Shown one piece after another: positions 1 through 8,508 of a DNA stretch of 32,653 nt (the stretch's first letter is position 1; each line of letters opens with the position of its first letter). Source of the DNA: Cyclobacteriaceae bacterium. Lineage in GTDB: Bacteria; Bacteroidota; Bacteroidia; Cytophagales; Cyclobacteriaceae. The notes below the pieces were generated by a model. The model did not search any database. It was not told the DNA's origin and saw only the letters and a program-made list of their open reading frames with translations. Position numbers and translations under genes: made by a program. Where the stretch lies: NCBI GenBank assembly GCA_020436165.1, contig JAGQYI010000018.1, forward strand, positions 1 through 32,653, in the 5' to 3' direction.

Positions 1-61
1 AGTTAAGCCCTTCAGCGCTGATGGTACTGCCGTAACAGGTGGGAGAGTAAGTCGTTGCCAG
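1..61 (+). rRNA. rrf: 5S ribosomal RNA, 3' part
   Basis: The first 61 bases match the 3' half of a bacterial 5S rRNA: the loop/helix segment with AGCGCTGATGGTACTGC, the GGTGGGAGAGTA block, and a final GTCGTTGCCAG that would pair with the 5' end of the molecule lying outside the window. The gene is cut by the window edge and is presumably the last gene of an rRNA operon. A strong terminator follows about 30 bases later. The exact 3' end (about 61) is inferred from the expected terminal helix. Confidence 0.9.
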
Positions 62-90
62 TTTTTATTTATCTGCCCAAGGCAGGATCA

Positions 91-120
91 AAGCCTACTA
101 CATGTGTGGTAGGCTTTTTT
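91..120 (+). terminator. Rho-independent terminator of the rRNA operon
   Basis: An 11-pair stem, with one G-U pair, runs from AAGCCTACTAC (91-101) to GTGGTAGGCTT (106-116) around a four-base loop. It ends in a run of six T at 115-120. A smaller hairpin, CTGCC-CAA-GGCAG (73-85), lies just upstream. The position right after 5S rRNA and before the convergent gene stop at 161 fits termination of the rRNA transcript. The opposite strand lacks a good T run, so it is probably one-directional. Confidence 0.85.
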
Positions 121-160
121 CGTTTATAAGTCCTTAACCATTAGGTTGGAGCGAATTTAA

Positions 161-1414
161 TTATTCAACAATAACAGTGTGGAACAATTGTGGCTTTATA
201 TACTTCTCTACACTCGCTTTTATTCTTTTAGAATCTGCAGCTAAAATTTTATTATACAATTGTATGAAATAGTCATCTGTTAGGCCATGAACCTTGAGAA
301 ACTTAACTTTTGATATTTTGTCAAAAATGGACTCGGTGCCTGATTTGTATTCTCCAATAATGAAACTCTTTACTTTATTTAATTCTTCAGGATTAACCGA
401 TTGGTTGATAAGTAGGTTAAGTTCTGATTCAATTAGAGAAATCGTTTCTTCTCCTGCCCCCTTTTTTAAGTCGGCTGATATTTGTAGATATGATGCTTCC
501 TGAAGATGGGAGAACGAAGAGCGAATACCGTAGGTTAACCCTTTTTCTTCACGTATTGTTTGCATTAATCGTGAACCAAAATAACCTCCCCAAATCGTAT
601 TACCTAAACTAAGCAAAGGATAATCAGGGTGATTTAAATCAATGGTTGGCAAACCAATTTTTAAGCTGGTCTGTTCACTTAACTCTAACTTTTTAGTTTG
701 TTTGGATGCTCTGGTTTTTAATTCGGGAGTTGTTCTGGTTGTTGATACTGGAACTTCTAAACTATTTTCAAGTAATCTGAGAACAAACTCAATATCAAAT
801 TTTCCTGCAATTGTCACAAAATTGATATTTCTAAGTGCACCTTCCCAAAAGTTCAGAATATGCTTTCTCTCCAGTACTTCTACATCTTCAATGGATAAAA
901 GATGACCGTAGACATGTTTGCCAAATAGAGATTGCTTTAAAAGTTTGTTTGCCCAATAACTCGACTTTTGCAGGTTGATATTTATTTCCTGGTTTTTTTT
1001 CTTTTTAAGTTTATCAATTTGGTCTTCTGGAAAATCACATTGATTGAACAGGGCAAGAAAAAAAGGAAGTACTTCTTTTAATTTTTCTGACAGGCAGTAT
1101 AAGCTAAAAGAACTTGAATCTAAACCACTTTGAACCTGTACAAATGCTCCACGGAATTCAAAAAACTCATTGATATAATTAGAGTTATACTCTTTGGTTC
1201 CGGATTTTAACAAATGAGTAGCAAAATATGACGCACCGTTAACACTTTCTGATGACTTGCCACCAGAAAATACTACCTGCAGTCCTATTACTTCCTGGTG
1301 CTCATCGGAAATACTGTAAACCGGAATGGAATTGCCAAGAATATGGGTTTGGTATTTAAGTGGTTGAATTTCAAAGTTAAAAGAAATCTTTGGGGCTACT
1401 GACCTATCCAACAT
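161..1414 (-). CDS. M16 (insulinase/pitrilysin) family protein, catalytically degenerate subunit
   Basis: This 417-residue protein has the two-domain layout of M16 metallopeptidases. The N-terminal half should carry the zinc motif HxxEH, but the aligned stretch GASYFATHLLKSGT keeps only the last histidine: the first His is Tyr63 and the Glu is Thr66. It therefore cannot bind zinc in the usual way. The C-terminal half keeps the SRLMQTIREEKGLTYGIRSSF-type region with the Arg and Tyr typical of the non-catalytic partner in two-subunit M16 enzymes. No signal peptide is evident. It lies 3 bases after porV on the same strand, so it is probably the last gene of that operon. A catalytic partner with an intact motif is not in this window. 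Whether it supports PorV/PorU or works with a distant M16 enzyme is unknown. Confidence 0.85.
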   Translation of the reverse strand: MLDRSVAPKISFNFEIQPLKYQTHILGNSIPVYSISDEHQEVIGLQVVFSGGKSSESVNGASYFATHLLKSGTKEYNSNYINEFFEFRGAFVQVQSGLDSSSFSLYCLSEKLKEVLPFFLALFNQCDFPEDQIDKLKKKKNQEININLQKSSYWANKLLKQSLFGKHVYGHLLSIEDVEVLERKHILNFWEGALRNINFVTIAGKFDIEFVLRLLENSLEVPVSTTRTTPELKTRASKQTKKLELSEQTSLKIGLPTIDLNHPDYPLLSLGNTIWGGYFGSRLMQTIREEKGLTYGIRSSFSHLQEASYLQISADLKKGAGEETISLIESELNLLINQSVNPEELNKVKSFIIGEYKSGTESIFDKISKVKFLKVHGLTDDYFIQLYNKILAADSKRIKASVEKYIKPQLFHTVIVE

Positions 1415-1417
1415 ACT

Positions 1418-2635
1418 TTAGTCTGTAACTGAGGGATCAAAAGCACTTTCGTCCTCAAATTTGAAGTGTAGTGTAAACCTCAATGTTTCGGCCAGAGGGT
1501 GTTCCTGTTGTGGTGGAACCAAGTAAGCAAAATCAAATCCGAAAACATTATATCTAAAGCCTACACCAAGCGTAAAATACTGCCTGTTTCCTTTGTATTG
1601 ATTTTCATAGAAATACCCTAAACGAGCTGCGAAAATCTGGTTATACCAGTATTCTGCACCAGCAGAAATCATAATTTCCCGCATCTCTTCCGAAAATCCA
1701 TCAGGTGCATCAGTAAAAGAACCAAAAATCCCACTTAGCAGGTTTCTGTTAGGATCTTTGCCTTTTTCGATAATAGGGTTGTTGTCAGAATCATAAAGTA
1801 TTTCTCCATCATCATCCGTTGCGTAAATAGGTGGAGAAGGAACTAAAAGTTTATTAAGATCCACTGAGAAAGTAATGGAATTATAAGGGTCAATATCTGT
1901 GGTAAGTGCAGTCCCTAACCTTAAATTGGTTGGTATAAAATCCTTATTGTCTTGATTTGAGTACGTTACTTTTGCCCCAATATTTGAAATATTTCCTCCA
2001 AATGCGAGCAAACCAATTTTGGTATCCAACTTGTAATAGGCCGATATATCTGCAGCCACTGTATTGGCAGGTTGGGCTTCAGTGGTTGAAGATTGGTAAT
2101 GACCTGTCAAGTTAGAATTGACATAACGAAGTGTTATTCCCAGACTAAAGTCCTCAGTTAGCATTCGTGAGTAGGTCGCATCTAAAGCTACTTCTTTAGG
2201 ATGAAAATCACCTTGAGGGTTATTATTATCGTCCTTAAAGTATATCTGACCCAAGTCAAAAAACCTCATTGAAACCGCTACTGCCTGTTCACGAGTGATT
2301 TTATAATATCCGGAAAGGTAAGACAATGACATATCGTTTACTATTTTGGCAAGCCATGGAGAATAAGACAGGGAAAACCCCATTTTGTTATCTATGAAAG
2401 CCAATTTGGAAGGGTTCCAATGTGTGCTGTTCGCATCGGGTGAAATAGCCACACCAACATCGCCCATACCCCCGGAACGTGAATCTGGTGTTATATTTAG
2501 AAAAGGAACAGCAGTTGTTATCACCCTTCTATTTTCATCCTGGCCAGCAAAGACTCCAGCGGGGGGCTGTGCCTTTGCCATTTTACCAATAAGAAGAATT
2601 GATATGAGAAATAAAAATGACTTTTTTATTGCCAA
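1418..2635 (-). CDS. porV: Type IX secretion system outer-membrane channel/shuttle protein PorV
   Basis: This 405-residue protein is an outer-membrane beta-barrel of the PorV (LptO) family. Residues 1-22 form a signal peptide ending in AKAQ. The mature N-terminus contains the family-typical AVPFLNITPDSRSGGMG and VGVAISPDANSTHWNPSKLAF stretches, followed by alternating amphipathic strands and a C-terminal strand region typical of FadL-like barrels. In characterised type IX systems PorV collects substrates from the translocon through their C-terminal domains and delivers them to the PorU attachment complex. It follows porU by 37 bases on the same strand, the usual porU-porV order, and precedes the M16-like gene by 3 bases. 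Assignment rests on motif recognition and on the neighbouring sortase. Confidence 0.93.
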   Translation of the reverse strand: MAIKKSFLFLISILLIGKMAKAQPPAGVFAGQDENRRVITTAVPFLNITPDSRSGGMGDVGVAISPDANSTHWNPSKLAFIDNKMGFSLSYSPWLAKIVNDMSLSYLSGYYKITREQAVAVSMRFFDLGQIYFKDDNNNPQGDFHPKEVALDATYSRMLTEDFSLGITLRYVNSNLTGHYQSSTTEAQPANTVAADISAYYKLDTKIGLLAFGGNISNIGAKVTYSNQDNKDFIPTNLRLGTALTTDIDPYNSITFSVDLNKLLVPSPPIYATDDDGEILYDSDNNPIIEKGKDPNRNLLSGIFGSFTDAPDGFSEEMREIMISAGAEYWYNQIFAARLGYFYENQYKGNRQYFTLGVGFRYNVFGFDFAYLVPPQQEHPLAETLRFTLHFKFEDESAFDPSVTD

Positions 2636-2672
2636 CGTATTTTAATTTAGGTTCAAAGATATTGAAAGTTGG

Positions 2673-5600
2673 TTAATTTATAATCATAAGTTTACCAAAG
2701 CGAGCAGTGCTCGCACCTGAACTACTAGAACGAACAATTACCTTAAAAAGGTATATTCCTTCTGTTAATTTTTGACCTGTTGCGTTTCTTCCATCCCATT
2801 CAAGATCATTGATGAGTGAAGGTGCTTCTGAATAGTACGTCTCTTTTGAATAAACCAAGTCTCCTAGTCGATTCAAAACCTGGAGTGTAATCAAAAGTTC
2901 ATCACCATTTAGATTATGTTTTAATGCAAATATGACATGATTACGCATCGGATTGGGATATGCGCTCAATTCGGAAATCACAGCTTCTTCATCTGGTGCC
3001 ACTCTAAAGCCAATTTCTTCTTCAGAAAAATTATTATACACATCATACGCTTTAAATTGTAAAGTATGATATCCAGGCTTTATATCTTGAATTGGAACCA
3101 TTAATTTACCTGATTGATACGAACCTGGATTATATTCAAAATAATCGCTGACTGTAACCGGTTCCTGATCGTCCAAAACATACGTGAGAAGATGGCCAAC
3201 CTGAGATTTGGATAGATTTATACCGCTTTCATCAAACAAATCGGCTATTAAAAGCGTATTTGAACTGACCAAATCATTGTCATGAAATGTGGAATCTTCC
3301 ATATATAATTTAATTTGTGGCGGTGTGGTGTCCTTTTGCGGATTTGTGGCTGAACCACTCATTAAAATGGAAACAGACGCACCAGTTGCATCTGTACTAT
3401 TATTTGAAATGGCATACATCGATATTTTACCATTACTATTTTTATAGTTTATGTCTAATGGGACAACAAACTCAAACGAAAATTCACCTTTGTCAATGTT
3501 GGAGGTTCCTACGAACAAGGCGCTTGTTCTTTCTTTGTATTCAAATGGCGCTTCAAAGTTTCCAAGCGTTTTGAGAACAGAAGGGCTATCGTAAACAGTT
3601 ATATTTACTTTTCCCGAAAACTGATTATCCGGGGTTCCATCAGCGTTTCTCAAAGTGCCGGAAAATCTAACTTTTTCAAGCGCCTTAATCGTGTCTCTCG
3701 ATTGCAGGTGAAACGAATTTAACGAGTCTAATTGTATGCTCTTTTCAGGGTAGGATAACTTAAGACTAGGGTCTGCAAGCAGAGAGAAATTGCGATTATT
3801 CGGGCCATTTAAACTATTGTTTTTGGTAGCCTTGAATATATCACCCAGCATTTTGTATTCCCCATCTTGCTTTTTAAACACCTCATTGTAAAAAGCGAGA
3901 TTCAAGGTATAGTTTGAAGTTGCAAAAACGGGCCTGCTTGTTGTAATCATTCCAATAGCACCTGCATTTTCTTTTATAACAAGTTCTTCTCCTCCTGAAA
4001 TTTTGTCTACATCATCATGTCTTCCAAATTCGCAAGTAGCTGTAACAAAGAGAGGGAGAAATTTATTGTTAAGCGCTTCAATCATATCTGTATTAAAAAT
4101 AACAGATTTAGCCCATTGTCCTTCATTTCCATGCCCTGTGTAATTTATAATAAAGGTCCCATTTTTTATTGCCTGATCAATCGCCTCATTAACTTTTGGC
4201 GCTTTTGTTCCGGAAGGATATACATTGATCGGGTAGGAGTCAACATATATTTTTTTTGGATCGAATGAATTATATGTTGTGTCAACGAGAGTGGAGAGCC
4301 TTTCAGCATCACCTTGATGTTGGTTATCGTCTCCATTTTCAGCAATAAAGAATACTTTTTTCTTCCAACTTCCAATGTTTTCTTTACTATCGTAAAACTT
4401 GATTTTCTCTATGACGATCCGGGCTTCTTCTTCCGATTTTACTGGCAGTCTTCCAACACCAATATCCATCGTATGATCAAAGCCAATATTTTCCTGCCAT
4501 TCCCCTTCATTATCTTCCATAAAAGTCAGATAATCATCAGAGCCATAAGTTTTCAAGGGTTCGAGTGAGTTTCTGGACTCGTAAATAGGTACAAAGGAAA
4601 GGTTAGCTCCCATTATGTTTTTATAATCGTAGGTGCCTTTGCCTAACAATAAAAGTTGTTTGAGCCCGGAATTTTCATATAAATATTTAGCAAAATCACG
4701 GATAGATGTTACGTCCTGTCTGCCTGAAGAAAATTCATTGTACACTTGTGTTGTTGTGGCAACTTCGGTTTGTATACCTATACTTGTTTTGTAATTTCCT
4801 AAGTCTTTCGCCTGGGCAATAAATTCTGGAGAGGAAATAATCAGCAATTCCGCTGAGGTTATCCCATGTAAATCCTGGTTAGGCACTCTCCCTGAATATT
4901 CAGGAGATTGAATTTCTGAATTCGGGTCAAAGGCATAAAACCAATTGGTAGTATCCGATTCAATGTTAGCTTTCCAAATATCATTATTTAAGCTTCCTTT
5001 TATTGCTTTAACATTATTGAAAGTGGAAGTATTCCAAACTATCATGCTGGATGTAGCATTGGATATTTGAAGTGTTGAGATATCGTCCGTTTTTTGGGGA
5101 ATTAATAAGGCAAGTGGCTTTCCACTAAATGAGGTGTTTTGCTGCACCTGGACAAGAAAATAATTTAGATAACCTAATCCGCCTTGTTTTTCGAATATAT
5201 AATTAACCTCCAAATTACTTCCATCGCTACTTGAAAGCGCAAAAGGAAAAACCTGAATATTTTCCTGTCCCTTAATTGAATATTGGCTGTTTGGAATACT
5301 ATCAATGTTCTGATCTCCTACTTTAACTCCATTAATATTTAAAGTAAACTTACTGGGGTGGAACGAGGAAGCCATTACAGCCGAGGTTATTTTGCCTTGA
5401 GAACCACCAACCCAATTTGAAATATTTGTTTCAAACGTTTGGTTTAAATTATTATCAAATTTTTCGCCATACCATTCTCTGCCAGATGATAAAATATTTG
5501 TTTGGTCTAATTCATGAACAAAATAGGCGGTGTGCGAATCAACAACAGGATAGTTTCCGTTAATTGATTCGACTTCCTGAATCCTTTTACCAATGGACTG

Positions 5601-6041
5601 ATTAAAATTCAGGAAATAATAACTCGTATCGCTGTAGAAATTGTTTTCGTAGGTCACCAGGTTATCAGTTTCATTATAAGCTATTTTGTCAGGCCCCTCT
5701 GCCCAGAAAATAATTTTATCATTTGTATCAAATGATCCATCGTTTCCATCGTCTACCCATATCGCTATTTCTTCAGGGTCTGAATATCTGAATACATTAT
5801 TTGGCTGAGGTAAGACCCCTCCGGGATGCCCGAAAAGTCTTATTTTTTCAGTCTCGATGCCAGCTAACGAAATGCCATTGTTTTGGAGGTAGGCCCCGGT
5901 AATTGAATATATATTAGATTCGGTTACTGCAAGTTTATGCCATTCGCCTGATGAAAGAACTGAATGCGTTTGCGCCATGCTGCTTATTCCTGAAAGCCAT
6001 AGCATAGCAAATGAGATGAAGAAGATACCAGCCTTATTCAT
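2673..6041 (-). CDS. porU: Type IX secretion system sortase PorU
   Basis: This 1122-residue protein has a signal peptide (about 1-24) and a long N-terminal region of beta-rich domains. A gingipain-like C25 peptidase domain spans about 395-765. The likely catalytic histidine is His637 in NYTGHGNEG and the catalytic cysteine is Cys670 in TATCEFGRHDD. An Ig-like region follows, then a C-terminal FlgD/CTD-like domain starting near the YPNP motif and ending in GKLMIIN. In characterised systems PorU removes the C-terminal sorting domain of type IX substrates at the cell surface and transfers them to anionic lipopolysaccharide. It lies directly upstream of porV and 8 bases downstream of pssA, so it appears to share an operon with a phospholipid-synthesis gene. 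Length and both catalytic residues agree with the family. Confidence 0.95.
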   Translation of the reverse strand: MNKAGIFFISFAMLWLSGISSMAQTHSVLSSGEWHKLAVTESNIYSITGAYLQNNGISLAGIETEKIRLFGHPGGVLPQPNNVFRYSDPEEIAIWVDDGNDGSFDTNDKIIFWAEGPDKIAYNETDNLVTYENNFYSDTSYYFLNFNQSIGKRIQEVESINGNYPVVDSHTAYFVHELDQTNILSSGREWYGEKFDNNLNQTFETNISNWVGGSQGKITSAVMASSFHPSKFTLNINGVKVGDQNIDSIPNSQYSIKGQENIQVFPFALSSSDGSNLEVNYIFEKQGGLGYLNYFLVQVQQNTSFSGKPLALLIPQKTDDISTLQISNATSSMIVWNTSTFNNVKAIKGSLNNDIWKANIESDTTNWFYAFDPNSEIQSPEYSGRVPNQDLHGITSAELLIISSPEFIAQAKDLGNYKTSIGIQTEVATTTQVYNEFSSGRQDVTSIRDFAKYLYENSGLKQLLLLGKGTYDYKNIMGANLSFVPIYESRNSLEPLKTYGSDDYLTFMEDNEGEWQENIGFDHTMDIGVGRLPVKSEEEARIVIEKIKFYDSKENIGSWKKKVFFIAENGDDNQHQGDAERLSTLVDTTYNSFDPKKIYVDSYPINVYPSGTKAPKVNEAIDQAIKNGTFIINYTGHGNEGQWAKSVIFNTDMIEALNNKFLPLFVTATCEFGRHDDVDKISGGEELVIKENAGAIGMITTSRPVFATSNYTLNLAFYNEVFKKQDGEYKMLGDIFKATKNNSLNGPNNRNFSLLADPSLKLSYPEKSIQLDSLNSFHLQSRDTIKALEKVRFSGTLRNADGTPDNQFSGKVNITVYDSPSVLKTLGNFEAPFEYKERTSALFVGTSNIDKGEFSFEFVVPLDINYKNSNGKISMYAISNNSTDATGASVSILMSGSATNPQKDTTPPQIKLYMEDSTFHDNDLVSSNTLLIADLFDESGINLSKSQVGHLLTYVLDDQEPVTVSDYFEYNPGSYQSGKLMVPIQDIKPGYHTLQFKAYDVYNNFSEEEIGFRVAPDEEAVISELSAYPNPMRNHVIFALKHNLNGDELLITLQVLNRLGDLVYSKETYYSEAPSLINDLEWDGRNATGQKLTEGIYLFKVIVRSSSSGASTARFGKLMIIN

Positions 6042-6049
6042 GCAGTAGG

Positions 6050-6730
6050 TTACTGTTGGGTTTTATTCGCCAGCAAGGCTAAAAGTGACAAGGCCAGGTA
6101 TGAAATTATTATTATAGGGAATGACCGGAAGCCTAATATCGCTAATAGAATTGCTGATAGTATAACAACCAAATACCTGTAAAAATTGTTCTTAAAAGAA
6201 AAATCTTTGAATTTGAGTGCCAACATGGGCATAGGGGCTACTAACAAAAGTGACAGAAGCAAACTAATAATAAACAATCCCTCAAAACTGTGGAATACAA
6301 TATTCTGGCTGGGCCAAAAAGCTAAACCCGAAACAAAAAAAGCTGCGGCAGGAGTCGGCATGCCTATAAAACCATTTGCTTGGCGCGTATCTACATTGAA
6401 CTTTGCAAGTCGCAAAGCCGAAAAAAGGGCCAAAACAAAAGCCACATAAGGCCATAAGCTTGAAGTTGTCTCATTAAGCATTGTAAAAAGAATGAAGGAA
6501 GGCAACAGGCCAAAAGTTACCATGTCTGTTAAGGAGTCCAGTTCCTTACCAATTGGGCTCGAAACCTTCAATAACCTGGCGATAAACCCATCCAGGAAAT
6601 CCAGAAAGGCAGCAAGCCATATCATATAAGAAGCCATTTTGAGATCGCCATTATAACATGCTACCAGGCCTATGCATCCACATGCAAGATTGCCTAATGT
6701 TATTGTATTGGGTATATGCTTCTTTATCAT
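6050..6730 (-). CDS. pssA: CDP-diacylglycerol--serine O-phosphatidyltransferase
   Basis: This 226-residue integral membrane enzyme should make phosphatidylserine from CDP-diacylglycerol and serine, the precursor of phosphatidylethanolamine. The complete CDP-alcohol phosphotransferase signature is present: Asp44, Asp47-Gly48, Ala51-Arg52, Gly61, Asp65 and Asp69. About six to eight hydrophobic segments cover the rest. The opening stretch KKHIPNTITLGNLACGCIG is typical of the PssA branch rather than the phosphatidylglycerophosphate branch. It lies 3 bases after the MBL-fold gene and 8 bases before porU, so co-transcription is likely. Confidence 0.9.
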   Translation of the reverse strand: MIKKHIPNTITLGNLACGCIGLVACYNGDLKMASYMIWLAAFLDFLDGFIARLLKVSSPIGKELDSLTDMVTFGLLPSFILFTMLNETTSSLWPYVAFVLALFSALRLAKFNVDTRQANGFIGMPTPAAAFFVSGLAFWPSQNIVFHSFEGLFIISLLLSLLLVAPMPMLALKFKDFSFKNNFYRYLVVILSAILLAILGFRSFPIIIISYLALSLLALLANKTQQ

Positions 6731-6733
6731 TAT

Positions 6734-7378
6734 TTAACTTACTGCACAAAAAGGATTCGTAGCTTTTTCATGGCCAATGGTTGTGGATTGTCCGTGGCCA
6801 CAATATACTGTTGTATCATCGCTTAGCACAAAAATTTTATTGTGTATACTATTTATCAACGTTTCAAAGTCTCCTCCCGGTAGGTCGGTTCGCCCAATGC
6901 TTCCGTAGAAAAGAATGTCGCCACTTACGCAAATTTTCTGTTCTTTATTTACAAAAGCTACATGTCCTGCTGAATGCCCCGGAGCATAAATGGTTTTTAA
7001 CACCGAATTGCCGAATTTGATTTCTTCACCTTCTTCTATCAAATGTTCTGCACTGGCATGGCGGTAGCCTGCAAAACCATAAGGCTCCGCATAAGCAGGA
7101 ACCGCATTAAAAGTAGAAACTTCTTCCTTAGGTATCCATAATGGGATGTTATATTTACTCTTAACAAAAGAATTACCTAGTACATGATCAATATGGCAGT
7201 GGGTATTCAATACCATTTTGGGAGTTAATTCCTTTTGTTGAATAAAAGAAATAAGTTCTTCTTGTTCATTTTTAGTAAAACAACCCGGATCAATAATTAC
7301 GCACTCCTTAGTTTCGTCAAACAAAACATACGTGTTTTCACTAAAAGGATTAAAAACAAAGGAATGAACTGTTATCAT
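6734..7378 (-). CDS. MBL-fold metallo-hydrolase, glyoxalase II-like
   Basis: This is a 214-residue metallo-beta-lactamase-fold protein. The zinc motif HxHxDH is intact at residues 60-65 (THCHIDH). It is followed by PGHSAGHV, the bridging aspartate in SGDILF, and a C-terminal CGHGQSTTIGHEKATNPF stretch. That pattern fits the short glyoxalase II-like hydrolases that act on thioesters or related substrates, but the substrate cannot be named. The start at 7378 (MITVHSFVFNPF) was chosen because it begins at the usual family N-terminus. An upstream ATG at 7426 adds 16 poorly conserved-looking residues and would overlap the start of the divergent FAD gene. It is the first gene of the minus-strand operon leading to porU and porV. 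Confidence 0.85.
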   Translation of the reverse strand: MITVHSFVFNPFSENTYVLFDETKECVIIDPGCFTKNEQEELISFIQQKELTPKMVLNTHCHIDHVLGNSFVKSKYNIPLWIPKEEVSTFNAVPAYAEPYGFAGYRHASAEHLIEEGEEIKFGNSVLKTIYAPGHSAGHVAFVNKEQKICVSGDILFYGSIGRTDLPGGDFETLINSIHNKIFVLSDDTTVYCGHGQSTTIGHEKATNPFCAVS

Positions 7379-7436
7379 GTATAACAAATATTGAAATTTG
7401 ATACAAATTAGATTGATTACGACCAATACACAAAAC

Positions 7437-8486
7437 TTGAAACAAGAATACGATTATATAATTGTTGGGCAAGGCCTTGCCGGAAGCTGCCTTGCATTGC
7501 AATTGGCAAGAAGGGGAAAAAGCTTTTTGGTTTATAGCGATCCTAAAGGGAAAAGTGCTTCAAGAGTTGCAGGAGGGTTAATAAATCCGGTTACTGGGCG
7601 TAAAATGGTACTAACATGGAGGGCGAACGAACTATTTCCTTACTTACATAAATTCTACAGAGAAGCTGAGAAAACACTTAATTCCAAGTTCTTTTTTGAA
7701 ATGCCAATTTACAGGCCTTTTGTAAGTATTGAGGAGCAAAATGAATGGCAGGGAAAAAGTACAGAAGAACATTTTGCTCCTTTCTTAAAAAAAATTTTTA
7801 GCAAAGAAGAGGCTGAAAATATTGTTGAAGATCCTTTTGGAGGATTGTTACTGGATAAAAGTGGCTATTTGGATACAGAGGCGTTTCTGGAAGGTGTTCA
7901 AAAATGGCTGCTAGCTGGTGGACACCTTGTTGAACAAAAATTTGCGCTCGATTCTATAAACTTAAATGAAGAAGCTGTCGTTTATAGAAGCGTTAAAGCA
8001 AACCGCATTATTTTTTGTGATGGGGTAAAGGGTAGTGAAAACCCATACTTTAAGGAAATAAAGTACAGACCCGTAAAAGGAGAGGTTCTAAAAGTTGAAA
8101 TTAAAGAGCAGTTGAATAAAATTTATAATAGAGGGGTTTTTGTTATGCCAAGGAATGGTTTGAATACGGTTGGTTCTAATTACGATCATAACGATTTAAG
8201 TTGGGAACCAACGGAAAAAGGTATGGAAGAAATAGAGAGTAAATTGAAAGCATTATTAAAAGTACCCTATGTTGTTAAGGAGCATAAAGCAGGTGTTCGC
8301 CCTTCAGTTGCGGATAGAAGGCCGGTTTTGGGGCCAAGCAAATTGGATGAACGTTTGGTTGCATTTAATGGTTTGGGTACAAAAGGGGTATCTTTAGCTC
8401 CATTTTTCTCGGAACAGCTTGCCAATTGGTTGTGCGATGGAATTGAACCTGACAAAGAAGTACGTATAGAAAGGTTTTTTAATTAG
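7437..8486 (+). CDS. FAD-dependent oxidoreductase of the DAO (D-amino acid oxidase-like) family
   Basis: About 349 residues. It opens with a beta-alpha-beta dinucleotide fold (YDYIIVGQGLAGSCLA, glycines at 11, 13 and 16) that binds FAD. The C-terminal part (KAGVRPSVADRRPVLGP, then FNGLGTKGVSLAP) is typical of DAO-family oxidases related to glycine oxidase. The substrate is unknown. There is no in-frame ATG near the N-terminus. TTG at 7437 gives MKQEYDYIIVG, which places the fold at the usual distance from the start. TTG codons at 7398 and 7413 are alternatives. It is divergent from the MBL-fold gene and is followed after 22 bases by the propeller/barrel gene. Confidence 0.82.
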   Translation: MKQEYDYIIVGQGLAGSCLALQLARRGKSFLVYSDPKGKSASRVAGGLINPVTGRKMVLTWRANELFPYLHKFYREAEKTLNSKFFFEMPIYRPFVSIEEQNEWQGKSTEEHFAPFLKKIFSKEEAENIVEDPFGGLLLDKSGYLDTEAFLEGVQKWLLAGGHLVEQKFALDSINLNEEAVVYRSVKANRIIFCDGVKGSENPYFKEIKYRPVKGEVLKVEIKEQLNKIYNRGVFVMPRNGLNTVGSNYDHNDLSWEPTEKGMEEIESKLKALLKVPYVVKEHKAGVRPSVADRRPVLGPSKLDERLVAFNGLGTKGVSLAPFFSEQLANWLCDGIEPDKEVRIERFFN

Positions 8487-8508
8487 TTTTATATGAAGTA
8501 AAAGCTAC

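Noticed and set aside
7379-7426. Longer start for the MBL-fold hydrolase
   Set aside because: The extra 16 residues do not fit the family N-terminus, and the extension overlaps the divergent promoter and start region.
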